Assembly (NCBI GenBank): GCA_021813405.1
Contig: JAKAKS010000051.1
Span: forward strand, 1-64,000
Length of the DNA stretch: 64,000 nucleotides
Reading direction: 5' to 3'
Source: Nitrospirota bacterium
Lineage (GTDB): Bacteria > Nitrospirota > Thermodesulfovibrionia > Thermodesulfovibrionales > JdFR-88
Shown here: one piece after another, positions 30,880 through 41,127 of the stretch
How the letters are laid out: each line of letters opens with the position of its first letter
How positions within the stretch are numbered: the stretch's first letter is position 1
Translations under genes and position numbers: made by a program
The notes under the pieces: generated by a model
Database searches by the model: none
What the model saw: only the letters and a program-made list of their open reading frames with translations
Told to the model about the DNA's origin: nothing

Positions 30880-32252
30880 GAACAATGCGTACATCATTAA
30901 TAAGAAATCCGGTATTCTTGATAGCAACTATCGTTCTGCCTCTGGCTATTTTAGTTACTGTGGCAACCACTCAATTCAACTGGCTGTACGGTTTTTTAAT
31001 AATAGTAGCGCCTCTGCTTTTATATCTTTCACTAAAAAAACCGTTTTTATTTCCTTTAGGTTTATATACATTTTCGATACCCTTCGAAAATCTTCTTATA
31101 ATGAGCGGTGCAAAACACGGGGCCACACTGACAAGGCTGCTGGGAGCGGCCGCTATCCTTGCGCTTCCGCTTAAGGGTGTTTTTGAAAATAAAATCAAAG
31201 CACCGGACAAACTAAGCATCTGGTGGGTTCTTTTCTCGGTTTATTGCATATTGTCGGCATTTTGGGGGATTTCGGGGGAAATGCCTTCTGTAAGGATTAT
31301 GACGATCCTGGGCCTTACATCCCTGTATTTGGCTGTATCGGCCTACAATGTAAGCCAGGAAGAATACGAAACCGTAAAGTGGTTCATATTCGCCGGCGGC
31401 CTCCTTTCATCCATAATGACCATAATTGCCTATCACCAGGGTCTGATGCAGTTTGGTGAGGCTGAACGGGTTTCGTTAATGTCCCTTGACGATAATAATG
31501 GAATTGGCGGAGTCAACAAACAGGCATTCGATATGTTGCTGCCCCTTGCAATATGCATTGGCATGTTATGGAAAAAAAACAAAATGGTGTTAAAGGGATT
31601 GTTCCTTATTTCATCATTTATAATGTTTTTCGGAATAGTCGTGACCGGGTCCCGCGGCGGGTTGTTTGCGGGGCTGGTGATTATGGGCTTTTTTATTTTT
31701 TATGCAAGAAATAGGCTTAAATCCGTTATTGTAACCATAATATTGCTACTCACCGCTTTTTCAATGACTCCTCAGTTTTTTGTAAACAGAATAAACAACT
31801 CAATTGCATCGCACGCCAGCGGCAGATTTGATATTTGGCACGTAGGATTAAAATCACTAGAGAAATACTGGCTTTTTGGGGCGGGCCTGGACTGCTTTCC
31901 ATATGCCTACACCAAGTTTGTGAACTACACACCAGTGTACATGGGCCTGGACAGGGCACCACACAATATTTTTATCGGGATGTTTGTTGAGCTTGGGATT
32001 ATCGGGGGCGGGTTGATGATTGCCGCCTTGATTATGAACTATTTGTCGATCGGCTCTAAAAAGTGGAGCAATAGCATGGATCATATCACGCTTAAAGCGG
32101 CGTTTGCGGCAATTATCACAGGCAGCCTGTCTCAGGATGTTGTCTGGTACAAGTCCTTTTGGCTACTGTGGATGATAATAATCATGTACAGGCACATCTC
32201 AGAAGAGAAGCCACTCCCGACAAAAAAAATGCAGCCCCGGGTACAGTTATAA
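30876..32252 (+). CDS. O-antigen ligase/polymerase (Wzy/WaaL)-like membrane protein
   Basis: Polytopic; VTGSRGGLFAGLVIMGF and GLDRAPHNIFIGMFVELGIIGG. Confidence 0.85.
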   Translation: MRTMRTSLIRNPVFLIATIVLPLAILVTVATTQFNWLYGFLIIVAPLLLYLSLKKPFLFPLGLYTFSIPFENLLIMSGAKHGATLTRLLGAAAILALPLKGVFENKIKAPDKLSIWWVLFSVYCILSAFWGISGEMPSVRIMTILGLTSLYLAVSAYNVSQEEYETVKWFIFAGGLLSSIMTIIAYHQGLMQFGEAERVSLMSLDDNNGIGGVNKQAFDMLLPLAICIGMLWKKNKMVLKGLFLISSFIMFFGIVVTGSRGGLFAGLVIMGFFIFYARNRLKSVIVTIILLLTAFSMTPQFFVNRINNSIASHASGRFDIWHVGLKSLEKYWLFGAGLDCFPYAYTKFVNYTPVYMGLDRAPHNIFIGMFVELGIIGGGLMIAALIMNYLSIGSKKWSNSMDHITLKAAFAAIITGSLSQDVVWYKSFWLLWMIIIMYRHISEEKPLPTKKMQPRVQL

Positions 32253-32255
32253 ATT

Positions 32256-34172
32256 ATGTGTGGAATTTGCGGTATATACGATAAGGGAAACACCAGCATT
32301 AATTCAGAAATACTATTGAAAATGCGCGACGTAATGCTCGCCAGAGGGCCTGACGATGCTGGCATGTTCATAGGGCCACATATAGGCCTTGGACACAGGC
32401 GTCTCAGTATACTGGATATTTCCGATGCTGGCCATCAACCTATGCACAACGAAGATAAAAACATATGGATAGTCTACAACGGTGAAATATACAACTACCA
32501 GGAACTAAAAAGTACACTAGCTGAAAAAGGGCATAAATTTCTTTCTCAAACAGATACTGAAGTTCTGATTCATGGTTATGAAGAATGGGGGATAGAAGGG
32601 CTTCTCCGGAAACTAAATGGCATGTTTGCGTTTGCAATCTGGAATTCAGCAACAGAAGAACTCACTCTTGCAAGAGATAGGCTTGGAATAAAACCGCTGT
32701 TCTATATGGAACACAATGGCACCATATACTTTTCTTCCGATATTAAATCAATCTATCTGGCGCGCGAAAAAGATTTAACTCTGGACTCAAATGCCATCGA
32801 TGATTTCCTGTATTTCTACTGCATCCCGCAAGAGAGATCGATATTTAAAGAAGTAAAAAAAATACCACCGGCAAGCTATTTATCCTTTAAAAAAGAAAAG
32901 AAAACACATGGCGAATACTGGCAATTAAGCTTTGCCGACAAATTGGAAATGAGCGAGGATGATTATCTTGACGAACTGCAGAAACGTCTGGTATCAGCCG
33001 TTAAGAAAAGAATGATCAGCGATGTACCCATAGGGGCATTTCTAAGCGGAGGTGTGGATTCCAGCCTAGTAGTAGCTATTATGGCTAACTTATCCGGCAC
33101 ACCTGTAAAGACATTTTCAATGGGCGTTAAAGAAGAATCGTATAATGAACTAAAATACGCAAACATGGTTGCAAAGCGATATGCAACAGATCATCATGTA
33201 TTTATTGCAGATCCGTTTAATGTCGGCATCCTCCCAAAAATTATCTGGGCATATGGAGAACCCTTTGCTGATGCCTCCCAAATACCGGTTTTTTATATTT
33301 CAAAACTTACGAAGGAGCACGTATCAGTGGCGCTAACCGGAGACGGCGGTGATGAATCTTTTTGCGGGTATGGCAGTTCCGTTGCTTATTTTTATTCAGG
33401 AATGTACCGGAAATATCTCCCTGAATTTTTCAGAAACAATATCGCGCCTCCTATTTTAAACCTTATCACTTCCGTAACCGGACGGCCCGGCCCTCTTGGT
33501 AAAATTCACACACTTGTGCGCTATGGCAGAGGGACTTTCAAAGACAGCCTGAAAATAGGTGGGGTTTTCGGGCTTGAATTAAGAAGCAAAATATATTCAC
33601 CCGACTTTTACAGGCAACTGTCTGGACGCACCCCAATAAGCACTTTTGAAAATTACTTAACCAGCACCGACGGATATTGCGAAGTAGATAAATCACTTTA
33701 TATGGGAATTAAGACTGCTCTTCCGAACGATTATCTGACAAAAGTGGATGTTGCAACTATGATGAACTCGCTTGAAGCCAGGTCGCCATATCTTGATTAT
33801 GAACTGATTGAATTCGCCGCAAAAATTCCGTCTAAAATTAAGATTAAGCACGGTTATCAAAAATACCTTTTAAAAAAAATGGCAAGCCGATTTTTACCAT
33901 ATGAGGCTGTATACAGAAAAAAATGGGGATTCGGAATACCAGTGGGTTCCTGGTTTAGGAATGAACTGCGTGCATTGCTTCCTTCTGTACTATTGAGTGC
34001 GCGTGCACAAAAAAGGGGCTATTTCAACATATCCTGTGTTCAAAGGCTCATTACAGAACATCAATCTGGAAGGCGCGACCACGCCTATCGCTTATGGACA
34101 CTCCTGTGCCTCGAATTGTGGCATTTGTTATTCATTGATAAACTACTTTCAGAATCGGACACTCTGCTCTAA
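32256..34172 (+). CDS. asnB: Asparagine synthase (glutamine-hydrolysing)
   Basis: MCGICGIYDKGN with Cys2; RLSILDISDAGHQPM; PP-loop FLSGGVDSSLVVAIM. Confidence 0.94.
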   Translation: MCGICGIYDKGNTSINSEILLKMRDVMLARGPDDAGMFIGPHIGLGHRRLSILDISDAGHQPMHNEDKNIWIVYNGEIYNYQELKSTLAEKGHKFLSQTDTEVLIHGYEEWGIEGLLRKLNGMFAFAIWNSATEELTLARDRLGIKPLFYMEHNGTIYFSSDIKSIYLAREKDLTLDSNAIDDFLYFYCIPQERSIFKEVKKIPPASYLSFKKEKKTHGEYWQLSFADKLEMSEDDYLDELQKRLVSAVKKRMISDVPIGAFLSGGVDSSLVVAIMANLSGTPVKTFSMGVKEESYNELKYANMVAKRYATDHHVFIADPFNVGILPKIIWAYGEPFADASQIPVFYISKLTKEHVSVALTGDGGDESFCGYGSSVAYFYSGMYRKYLPEFFRNNIAPPILNLITSVTGRPGPLGKIHTLVRYGRGTFKDSLKIGGVFGLELRSKIYSPDFYRQLSGRTPISTFENYLTSTDGYCEVDKSLYMGIKTALPNDYLTKVDVATMMNSLEARSPYLDYELIEFAAKIPSKIKIKHGYQKYLLKKMASRFLPYEAVYRKKWGFGIPVGSWFRNELRALLPSVLLSARAQKRGYFNISCVQRLITEHQSGRRDHAYRLWTLLCLELWHLLFIDKLLSESDTLL

Positions 34173-34190
34173 ATAGCCGTATTCACGACA

Positions 34191-35396
34191 ATGAGAATTT
34201 TTACTATATCAAATATGTATCCTCCTAATATGGGAGGGGGATTCATTCATAATCAGATTAAATACATAAAAAGCCTTGGCCACGAAATTACGACTGTAGT
34301 GCCTTCAGCGTATTGGCCCAGGATGATTCCAAGCGGAAAAAGATTGAGTTCATACCGAATGATCTCAAAAAAATGCATTATAGATAATATTCCAGTTTAT
34401 TACCCCAGATATTTACGTCTGCCTGGAAAATGGTTTCATCCTATTTCTTGTTATACACAATATTTGTCTCTAATGAATTTTTTCACTACCCTAGTCAAAC
34501 AATTCAGCCCAGATATAATTTATACCCATGGCGCTACAGCGCCCGGATATGTAGGATTGATGCTAAGCAAAAAGTACAAAATTCCATTGGTTTGTGCTCT
34601 AAGAGGAAGTGACATAAATCTATATCCGCAATATGATTGGTATTCACTTCGTATGACGAAAAAAGTTATTTCGGAAGCAGATCAAATAATTAGCGTAAGT
34701 TACGCATTAAAAAAGACCGCTCTAACAATCGCAAAACCCAAAAAGGAAATCGAGATAATTTATAACGGGTGCGATTCCAATATGTTTAAATTTAGGACAA
34801 TAGACAGGATTCAAATTCGCAGTAAATTCGGTATTCAAGAAAAAGAAAAAGTAATTACATTCGTGGGCAGCGTCACGCAATCAAAGGGAATATCAGATTT
34901 ACTGAGTGCTTTTATAAAACTAAACCGAAGGCTAAAAAAAAATCATCTTTTCATTATTGGTGATTTTCATCGCAATAATCCAGTAACCAGTTTTAAGCAG
35001 CACTACATTGAGTCAGCTAAAATATGGCAGATGGGTGTATTGCCGTCAACTGAAATTGTGAAACACCTAAACGCTTCTGATATTTTTGTTTTGCCGTCGC
35101 TGTCGGAAGGACTACCGAACGCGATTCTTGAAGCAATGTCTTGCGGACTGCCTGTCATCGCTACAAATGTTGGTGGTATTCCTGAGGCCGTTACGGATGG
35201 GCTAAATGGCTTTTTGATTAATGCGAATGATTCTGATGGCCTTGCAAACGCAATACATAAAGTCCTCACAAATGATGCACTAGCCAGAGACATGGGGCAA
35301 CAGGGTCGAGCGATAATTGAAAAAAATTTTCAGTGGGACAGCAACGCAAAAAAAGTTGTCGGACTTTTTGATAAGTTAATACCCCCTGACAACTAA
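34191..35396 (+). CDS. Glycosyltransferase family 4
   Basis: VGSVTQSKGISDLLSAF; VLPSLSEGLPNAILEAMSCGLPVIATNVGGIPEAV. Confidence 0.92.
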   Translation: MRIFTISNMYPPNMGGGFIHNQIKYIKSLGHEITTVVPSAYWPRMIPSGKRLSSYRMISKKCIIDNIPVYYPRYLRLPGKWFHPISCYTQYLSLMNFFTTLVKQFSPDIIYTHGATAPGYVGLMLSKKYKIPLVCALRGSDINLYPQYDWYSLRMTKKVISEADQIISVSYALKKTALTIAKPKKEIEIIYNGCDSNMFKFRTIDRIQIRSKFGIQEKEKVITFVGSVTQSKGISDLLSAFIKLNRRLKKNHLFIIGDFHRNNPVTSFKQHYIESAKIWQMGVLPSTEIVKHLNASDIFVLPSLSEGLPNAILEAMSCGLPVIATNVGGIPEAVTDGLNGFLINANDSDGLANAIHKVLTNDALARDMGQQGRAIIEKNFQWDSNAKKVVGLFDKLIPPDN

Positions 35397-35405
35397 CCGC
35401 CTCCG

Positions 35406-36536
35406 ATGAGAATTTGCCACCTAACCAGCTCGCATAAACCTAATGACGATAGAATATTTTATAAAGAAGCCATATCTCTTGCAAAAAAATACAAAGACAT
35501 ATGGATTGTCAGCGCTTATGAATCATCTGCCCCTAAAAAAACAGACGGAATTACCTTTAAGTTTTTGGGCATAAAACCCGGTAAATTGATTAATCGTTTA
35601 AGAATTATAAATGAACTTTATAAAACAGGTCTTGAACTAAAAGCAGATATATATCACTGCCATGAACCCGAATCTCTTCTTGCGGCTGTGCAATTGAAAA
35701 GAGCAATTAACAGCTGCGTAATATTTGACAGCCACGAAATGTATCATTCTACATTTTCACAACGGTTTCCTAATGTCCTCCGGCCTTTAGCTTCTGTGAT
35801 TTACTCGAAACTGGAAAACGTAATGATAAAAAAGTGCGACATCGTAATTGGAGCAACATTGCCTATATCCACGCATTTCGAGCAGATGCTCGGCGCCGTA
35901 AAAACGAAGACTATTCTCAATGGTGCGCTACCCGAGGTTTTAGGGCGCAGTGATACCCCCCCCTGGCTGGATGAAATTGTAATCTGCCATGAAGGCAGCT
36001 TAACATTCAAAAGAGGCCTGAGGCAAATTATAACCGCCCTCAACCTACTTACCGCTAAATATAACGTAAAACTAAAAATTATCGGTGATATAGCGGGAGT
36101 TGAAAGAAATTGGTTCAATCGATATACAGAAGTTAATAATTTGAGTTCCGCCATAGAAATTACAGGCTGGCTTGATTACACCAAATTGAAAAAAGCATAT
36201 CAGAGATGCCATATAGGCGTTGTAGCATTTGATGACAGCCCAAATCACGTAATAGCAGGTCCCAACAAATTTTTTAATTATATGCATTTTGGTATGCCAA
36301 TTATAGTTCCACGCCATTGCATAAATATGAAAGAAATAATTGAAAATATAAAATGCGGCATTGTCATTAATGACACTTCGGCATCGTCATTTGCTGACGC
36401 AATCGGTTATCTCATCGAACACCGCAAAGAGGCTATGGAAATGGGATTTAGGGCAAAATGTGCATCCGTTGACAATTTTGCCTGGCCGGTAATGGAAAGA
36501 AAGCTATTAAATATTTATTCTTCTCTTGAGCGGTAA
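35406..36536 (+). CDS. Glycosyltransferase family 4-like
   Basis: ADIYHCHEPESLLAAV; HEGSLTFKRGLRQIITAL; KFFNYMHFGMPIIVP. Confidence 0.85.
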   Translation: MRICHLTSSHKPNDDRIFYKEAISLAKKYKDIWIVSAYESSAPKKTDGITFKFLGIKPGKLINRLRIINELYKTGLELKADIYHCHEPESLLAAVQLKRAINSCVIFDSHEMYHSTFSQRFPNVLRPLASVIYSKLENVMIKKCDIVIGATLPISTHFEQMLGAVKTKTILNGALPEVLGRSDTPPWLDEIVICHEGSLTFKRGLRQIITALNLLTAKYNVKLKIIGDIAGVERNWFNRYTEVNNLSSAIEITGWLDYTKLKKAYQRCHIGVVAFDDSPNHVIAGPNKFFNYMHFGMPIIVPRHCINMKEIIENIKCGIVINDTSASSFADAIGYLIEHRKEAMEMGFRAKCASVDNFAWPVMERKLLNIYSSLER

Positions 36537-36544
36537 ATATAATT

Positions 36545-37510
36545 ATGTATATAAAAAAAATATCCGAAAACGAACTGGAAGACTATGAACAGACTACCAA
36601 GCAATACGGCTCTTTTTTCGACTGCCCAGCCTGGACGAAATTATTTGAAAAGGAAATAAATCATTATGGAATATACGACGGCGGACATAATTTGATTGGT
36701 GGTTATTATACATATGTTAAAAAAAAATGCGGACTGCATGTGTATTGCAATCCACCGCTAACTCCAAGCATAGGGCCTTTTTTCAAAAACGAAACAACAA
36801 ACCCTGTTCGCTTCATGGACAAATGCAAGCAGATTAGCTCTTTGCTTGCAGCACAAATTGATTCTATGGATTTTTCTGTAATTTCTTTTGCATTAGACAA
36901 AAAAATATTAGATGTTCAGCCATTTTATTGGCGCAATTTCAAGGTTATCCCCCAATATACGTATATATTAAGTCTTGATGACGACATTAAAAGTTTGTGG
37001 AATAATATGTCAAGTGAAAAAAGGAAAAGCATTTCAAAAGGGCTCAAAGATGGGCTTAAAATAAAAAAAATTGATGATTATAACGTTGTCAGCTCTCTCG
37101 CATCAAAAACCTTCACCAGGCAAAACAAAGCGATTGACAGCATTAATCTTAATAAGGTTCTTTTTAATTTTGCAAATGATGAAAACAGCTTCGCGTTTGC
37201 AGCTTATTTGCAAGGCCAACCCGTGGCAACAACCTTTTGCGTTCACGATGCAATGACTGCTTATTACTTGCTTGGCGGATATGATTCAGAAAATAAACAT
37301 CATGGGGCAGGTCCGCTGTGCATGTGGGAATCAGTTAAATATTCAAAATATATTGGGTTAAGTCAATTTGACTTTGAGGGGTCAATGGTTCCACCCATAG
37401 AAAAATACTTAAGAGGATTTGGAGGACAGCTGACCCCATATTATCGAGTAAACAAGGCAACGTTACCGCTGGAAATCGCTTTAAAAGTAGTAAAGAGGAA
37501 TTTATTTTAA
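36545..37510 (+). CDS. FemAB/GNAT-like acyltransferase
   Basis: SSEKRKSISKGLKDGLKI...YYLLGGYDSENKHHGAGPLCMWESVKYS...FDFEGSMVPPIEKYLRGFGG, same layout as 25796..26749. Confidence 0.8.
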   Translation: MYIKKISENELEDYEQTTKQYGSFFDCPAWTKLFEKEINHYGIYDGGHNLIGGYYTYVKKKCGLHVYCNPPLTPSIGPFFKNETTNPVRFMDKCKQISSLLAAQIDSMDFSVISFALDKKILDVQPFYWRNFKVIPQYTYILSLDDDIKSLWNNMSSEKRKSISKGLKDGLKIKKIDDYNVVSSLASKTFTRQNKAIDSINLNKVLFNFANDENSFAFAAYLQGQPVATTFCVHDAMTAYYLLGGYDSENKHHGAGPLCMWESVKYSKYIGLSQFDFEGSMVPPIEKYLRGFGGQLTPYYRVNKATLPLEIALKVVKRNLF

Positions 37511-38322
37511 TGAAAATCATACTGTCTCATGATGTAGATCACATTTCGGTGTGGGAACACAGAAAAGATATGCTTATTCCCAAGCATATAATGCGAAGCG
37601 CCATTGAATTTAGTTTAAATTTCATTACTTTCAGCGAAGTAGTTAAAAGACTTAATGATATAATTAAAAACAAATGGAACAATTTGGATGAGTTAATTAA
37701 GTACGATAAAGCAAACGATATTCCTTCAACTTTTTTTTTCGGAGTTCGAAACGGAATGTTATTAACCTATCCCTTATCAGACGTCAATTACTGGGCAACT
37801 AAAGTCTTTAGGGAGGGCTTAAATGCAGGCGTCCATGGAATCTCATTTGATGATTTAACAGAAATTAGAAAAGAATATAATTCGTTTGCGGAAATCACAA
37901 AAAAAAATAAAATAGGCATACGAATGCACTATCTCAGGAGCAACAAAAAAACGCTGGCGAATTTGGCCGAAGCCGGGTACCAATTTGACAGCTCACTTCC
38001 AATTTTAAGAGCACCCTTTAAAATATCAAACCTATGGGAATTTCCACTACATATTATGGACGGCAATATTTTATCAAGGAATGGGCATTGGCAAGATCAG
38101 ACTCTGGAGCAAGCCAAAATACATACAGAAAAAATAATCAGTAAAGGACTGAAGCTCGATCTTAAATACCTTACGATCTTGTTTCATGACAGGTACTTTA
38201 GTGACAGTTTTATCACTTGGAAAAAGTGGTACATGTGGACAATTGAGTATTTACAGCTAAATCGCTTCGAATTCATTAGCTTCGATGATGCCGTTCTGGA
38301 ATTGGAAAAGGTCCATTCCTAA
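37510..38322 (+). CDS. Polysaccharide deacetylase-like protein
   Basis: LSHDVDHISVWEHRKDM, STFFFGVRNG, GVHGISFDDLTEI, IGIRMHYLR. Confidence 0.75.
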   Translation: MKIILSHDVDHISVWEHRKDMLIPKHIMRSAIEFSLNFITFSEVVKRLNDIIKNKWNNLDELIKYDKANDIPSTFFFGVRNGMLLTYPLSDVNYWATKVFREGLNAGVHGISFDDLTEIRKEYNSFAEITKKNKIGIRMHYLRSNKKTLANLAEAGYQFDSSLPILRAPFKISNLWEFPLHIMDGNILSRNGHWQDQTLEQAKIHTEKIISKGLKLDLKYLTILFHDRYFSDSFITWKKWYMWTIEYLQLNRFEFISFDDAVLELEKVHS

Positions 38323-38352
38323 TATACTTCTGGTTTTTATCACAAACTTATA

Positions 38353-40008
38353 ATGAACTGGTTAAACACCTCACAAATTCAGATAGACAATGAGCGAAAG
38401 AACTCTCGACTGCTGATCAGTGATTTATATAATATTTATTGGGAAGGTTTTGTGTTTATGCCTGGCGTGCCCTCAGGAGAAGAATCTATTAAATCCTTCA
38501 CTCGGTATCTAGAAAAAGAACCAATTGAGTCAGCCTGCAGTTATTTAAAAGGAATTTTTTTTATTTTAATCACTTTAAAAGCAACCGGGCAAACATTTGC
38601 ATTCGTGGATAATTCTGGACTATATCATTCTTTTTATACTGAAACAACTGTGTCTTCTTCTTTTTTAAAATTAGCAAAATACAATTCCTACTCCTCGGCA
38701 GATTTTGATCCGGTTGCAGTAGCAGAATTTTTGCATTTTGGGTTTTTTTATTCATTCAAAACTTTTATACCGCAGATTAAAAAAATTTTATATAATGAAA
38801 TAGTTTGTGTTACCCAATTCAAAGCAACAATTGAGATTAGAAATAAAAAAATACCAGTATTTTTTAATCATACTGGCAGACTATCGTTTAAACAATTTTT
38901 TAATGAATTAGCAATCTCACTGAAAAATTGCAATTTTAGTGTAGATCTTACAGGGGGAATTGATTCAAGGCTTATTACTGCCATGTTGCGTCAAAGCGGA
39001 AGCAAATTCGAGACCGCCATGACAGGCGGAGAAGAAACTTACCCAGATATAGCGATTTCAAAAAAAGTAGCTAAAGCTGTCGGCTGTCCCTGGTTTGGCA
39101 CAATACATTCAGCACGCTTTTTTTTCAGTGATTTAAGAAATTTAGTAAAAGCCACGGATGGCCTATATGACGTTATCTATTATCACCGTTTATATCAATT
39201 TCAGATTGAAAGGAAAAAAAGAGGAATTGATACAATCATTTCAGGTGTTGGTGGAGAGTTATTCAAAGATTACTGGTGGCTGCACGAATTCCCGTTCTAT
39301 TATAAAAAAAACCCAGGCATTGAAAAATTTGTAGATAAGAGAATACTGGCAAACAATTCATTAACCGGCATACTATACGGAGCGGTACAAGATGCAAGCA
39401 TACTTTTGAGAGATAATTTAATAAAACTATTTTCAACATATACCTTAGATATTAATACTCGAACAATTGACAATATATATTTTCATATCATAATGGGAAG
39501 CGTTGCAGGAAGAGAATTGACATCTCATAGTTTTTTTCTCAAATGCTATGCTCCTTTTTTAGATCCGGAGCTGGCCAGCGCAGGCTTTAATTTATCGCGA
39601 CGAAGCCGGCTATATAATTTGATCCACAGAAAGGAGTTAACTAAACTCTACCCAGCAATTGCAAAACTGGCGACAAACGAAAATGGCATCTCGGTCTCTT
39701 ATAATTTTAAGGATATGATTACTGATTTACCGTTTTATTGCCAGGAAAAAATGAAACGTGCTTTAGTAAAGTTGAGAATTACAAGCAAAAAAAAGTCTGA
39801 AAATCTTAATGACCCTGCTTTGTATCCTATTATCAGAAAATCAAAAATTATGTCTGACTCTTTTAATAGGCTTAAAAAAATCGGATTTATACAAAGAAGG
39901 GCATCACTCAACCAAATAAATAACAAACATTTAGGCTCTCTTCTAACTCTCGGACTGGTCTCGGCCGAATTAGATACTAAATCGTTTAAAAAAAAGGATT
40001 CTCAATGA
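38353..40008 (+). CDS. Asparagine-synthetase-like protein lacking the catalytic N-terminal Cys
   Basis: PP-loop-like FSVDLTGGIDSRLITAML; ETAMTGGEETYPDIAISKKVAKAVG; no MCGI start. Confidence 0.75.
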   Translation: MNWLNTSQIQIDNERKNSRLLISDLYNIYWEGFVFMPGVPSGEESIKSFTRYLEKEPIESACSYLKGIFFILITLKATGQTFAFVDNSGLYHSFYTETTVSSSFLKLAKYNSYSSADFDPVAVAEFLHFGFFYSFKTFIPQIKKILYNEIVCVTQFKATIEIRNKKIPVFFNHTGRLSFKQFFNELAISLKNCNFSVDLTGGIDSRLITAMLRQSGSKFETAMTGGEETYPDIAISKKVAKAVGCPWFGTIHSARFFFSDLRNLVKATDGLYDVIYYHRLYQFQIERKKRGIDTIISGVGGELFKDYWWLHEFPFYYKKNPGIEKFVDKRILANNSLTGILYGAVQDASILLRDNLIKLFSTYTLDINTRTIDNIYFHIIMGSVAGRELTSHSFFLKCYAPFLDPELASAGFNLSRRSRLYNLIHRKELTKLYPAIAKLATNENGISVSYNFKDMITDLPFYCQEKMKRALVKLRITSKKKSENLNDPALYPIIRKSKIMSDSFNRLKKIGFIQRRASLNQINNKHLGSLLTLGLVSAELDTKSFKKKDSQ

Positions 40009-41126
40009 AGCTTATTTCCATAGTAGGCGCTAGACCTCAATTCGTAAAGGCCGCCGTCATATCGCGTGAAATAGCCATATACAACAAAAAAAATCCTGAT
40101 AATAATATAGAAGAAATTATAATACACACCGGCCAGCACTATGATAATAATATGTCAAAGATTTTTTTTAAAGAGATGCAAATACCTGAACCACAATATA
40201 ATCTAGGCATTTGCGACTGCTCGCACGGAGCAATGACCGGACGAATGTTGGAAAACATTGAGGTAATTTTAAAATCCGTCATGCCCAACGCCGTATTAGT
40301 TTATGGCGATACTAACTCAACGCTGGCCGGTGCACTTGCTGCATCGAAACTGCATTTGCCAGTTGCGCATATAGAGGCTGGCCTTAGGTCGTTTAATAGA
40401 AGAATGCCAGAGGAAACTAACAGAGTAGTCACTGACCATTTGTCCGATTTTTTATTTTGTCCAACGGAGACATCAGTCAAAAATTTGCACTCAGAAGGAA
40501 TCGGCTCCATTTCTAATTGCTTTGAAAAATTACCTCTTGTTCTTAATACTGGTGATGTCATGCTCGATGCGGTCAATTTTTATAGCCGGACAGGAAAATC
40601 CCAAATTAATTTAAGATATTTTTTAGATGCCGCTTATGATGGCTATTATCTGACTACAATTCACAGAGAGGAAAACACGAATAATAAAACCTGCCTTAAA
40701 AACATTTTTGCAGCCCTTAGAAGCATAGCAAAAAAAAGACAAGTGATTTTGCCGCTGCATCCGCGCACTAAAAAATTTGTATCTATGTTTAACATAAATA
40801 CCAACGGAATATCCGTAATCGATCCCGTTGGCTACTTTGATCTATTAAATTTACTCAGACATTCTAAAGCAGTATTTACAGACAGTGGTGGACTCCAGAA
40901 AGAAGCATATTTTTTTCAAAAACCGTGCATAACACTTCGTGAGGAAACGGAATGGACTGAACTGGTTGAACATGGATTTAATATTCTGACAGGGGCCAAC
41001 AAAAATGCAATCATTTCAGCCGAAAAAAGTTTTGACAGTAAAAAACTAGACTATTCAGGCAATCTTTATGGAAACGGCCATGCGGGAATGGCAATAATTG
41101 AAACCCTTGGTAAGTATCTCTTCTAA
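40005..41126 (+). CDS. wecB: UDP-N-acetylglucosamine 2-epimerase (non-hydrolysing)
   Basis: GARPQFVKAAVISREI, HTGQHYDNNMS, VYGDTNSTLAGALAASKLHLPVAHIEAGLRSFNRRMPEETNR, TDSGGLQKEA. Confidence 0.95.
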   Translation: MKLISIVGARPQFVKAAVISREIAIYNKKNPDNNIEEIIIHTGQHYDNNMSKIFFKEMQIPEPQYNLGICDCSHGAMTGRMLENIEVILKSVMPNAVLVYGDTNSTLAGALAASKLHLPVAHIEAGLRSFNRRMPEETNRVVTDHLSDFLFCPTETSVKNLHSEGIGSISNCFEKLPLVLNTGDVMLDAVNFYSRTGKSQINLRYFLDAAYDGYYLTTIHREENTNNKTCLKNIFAALRSIAKKRQVILPLHPRTKKFVSMFNINTNGISVIDPVGYFDLLNLLRHSKAVFTDSGGLQKEAYFFQKPCITLREETEWTELVEHGFNILTGANKNAIISAEKSFDSKKLDYSGNLYGNGHAGMAIIETLGKYLF

Positions 41127-41127
41127 A

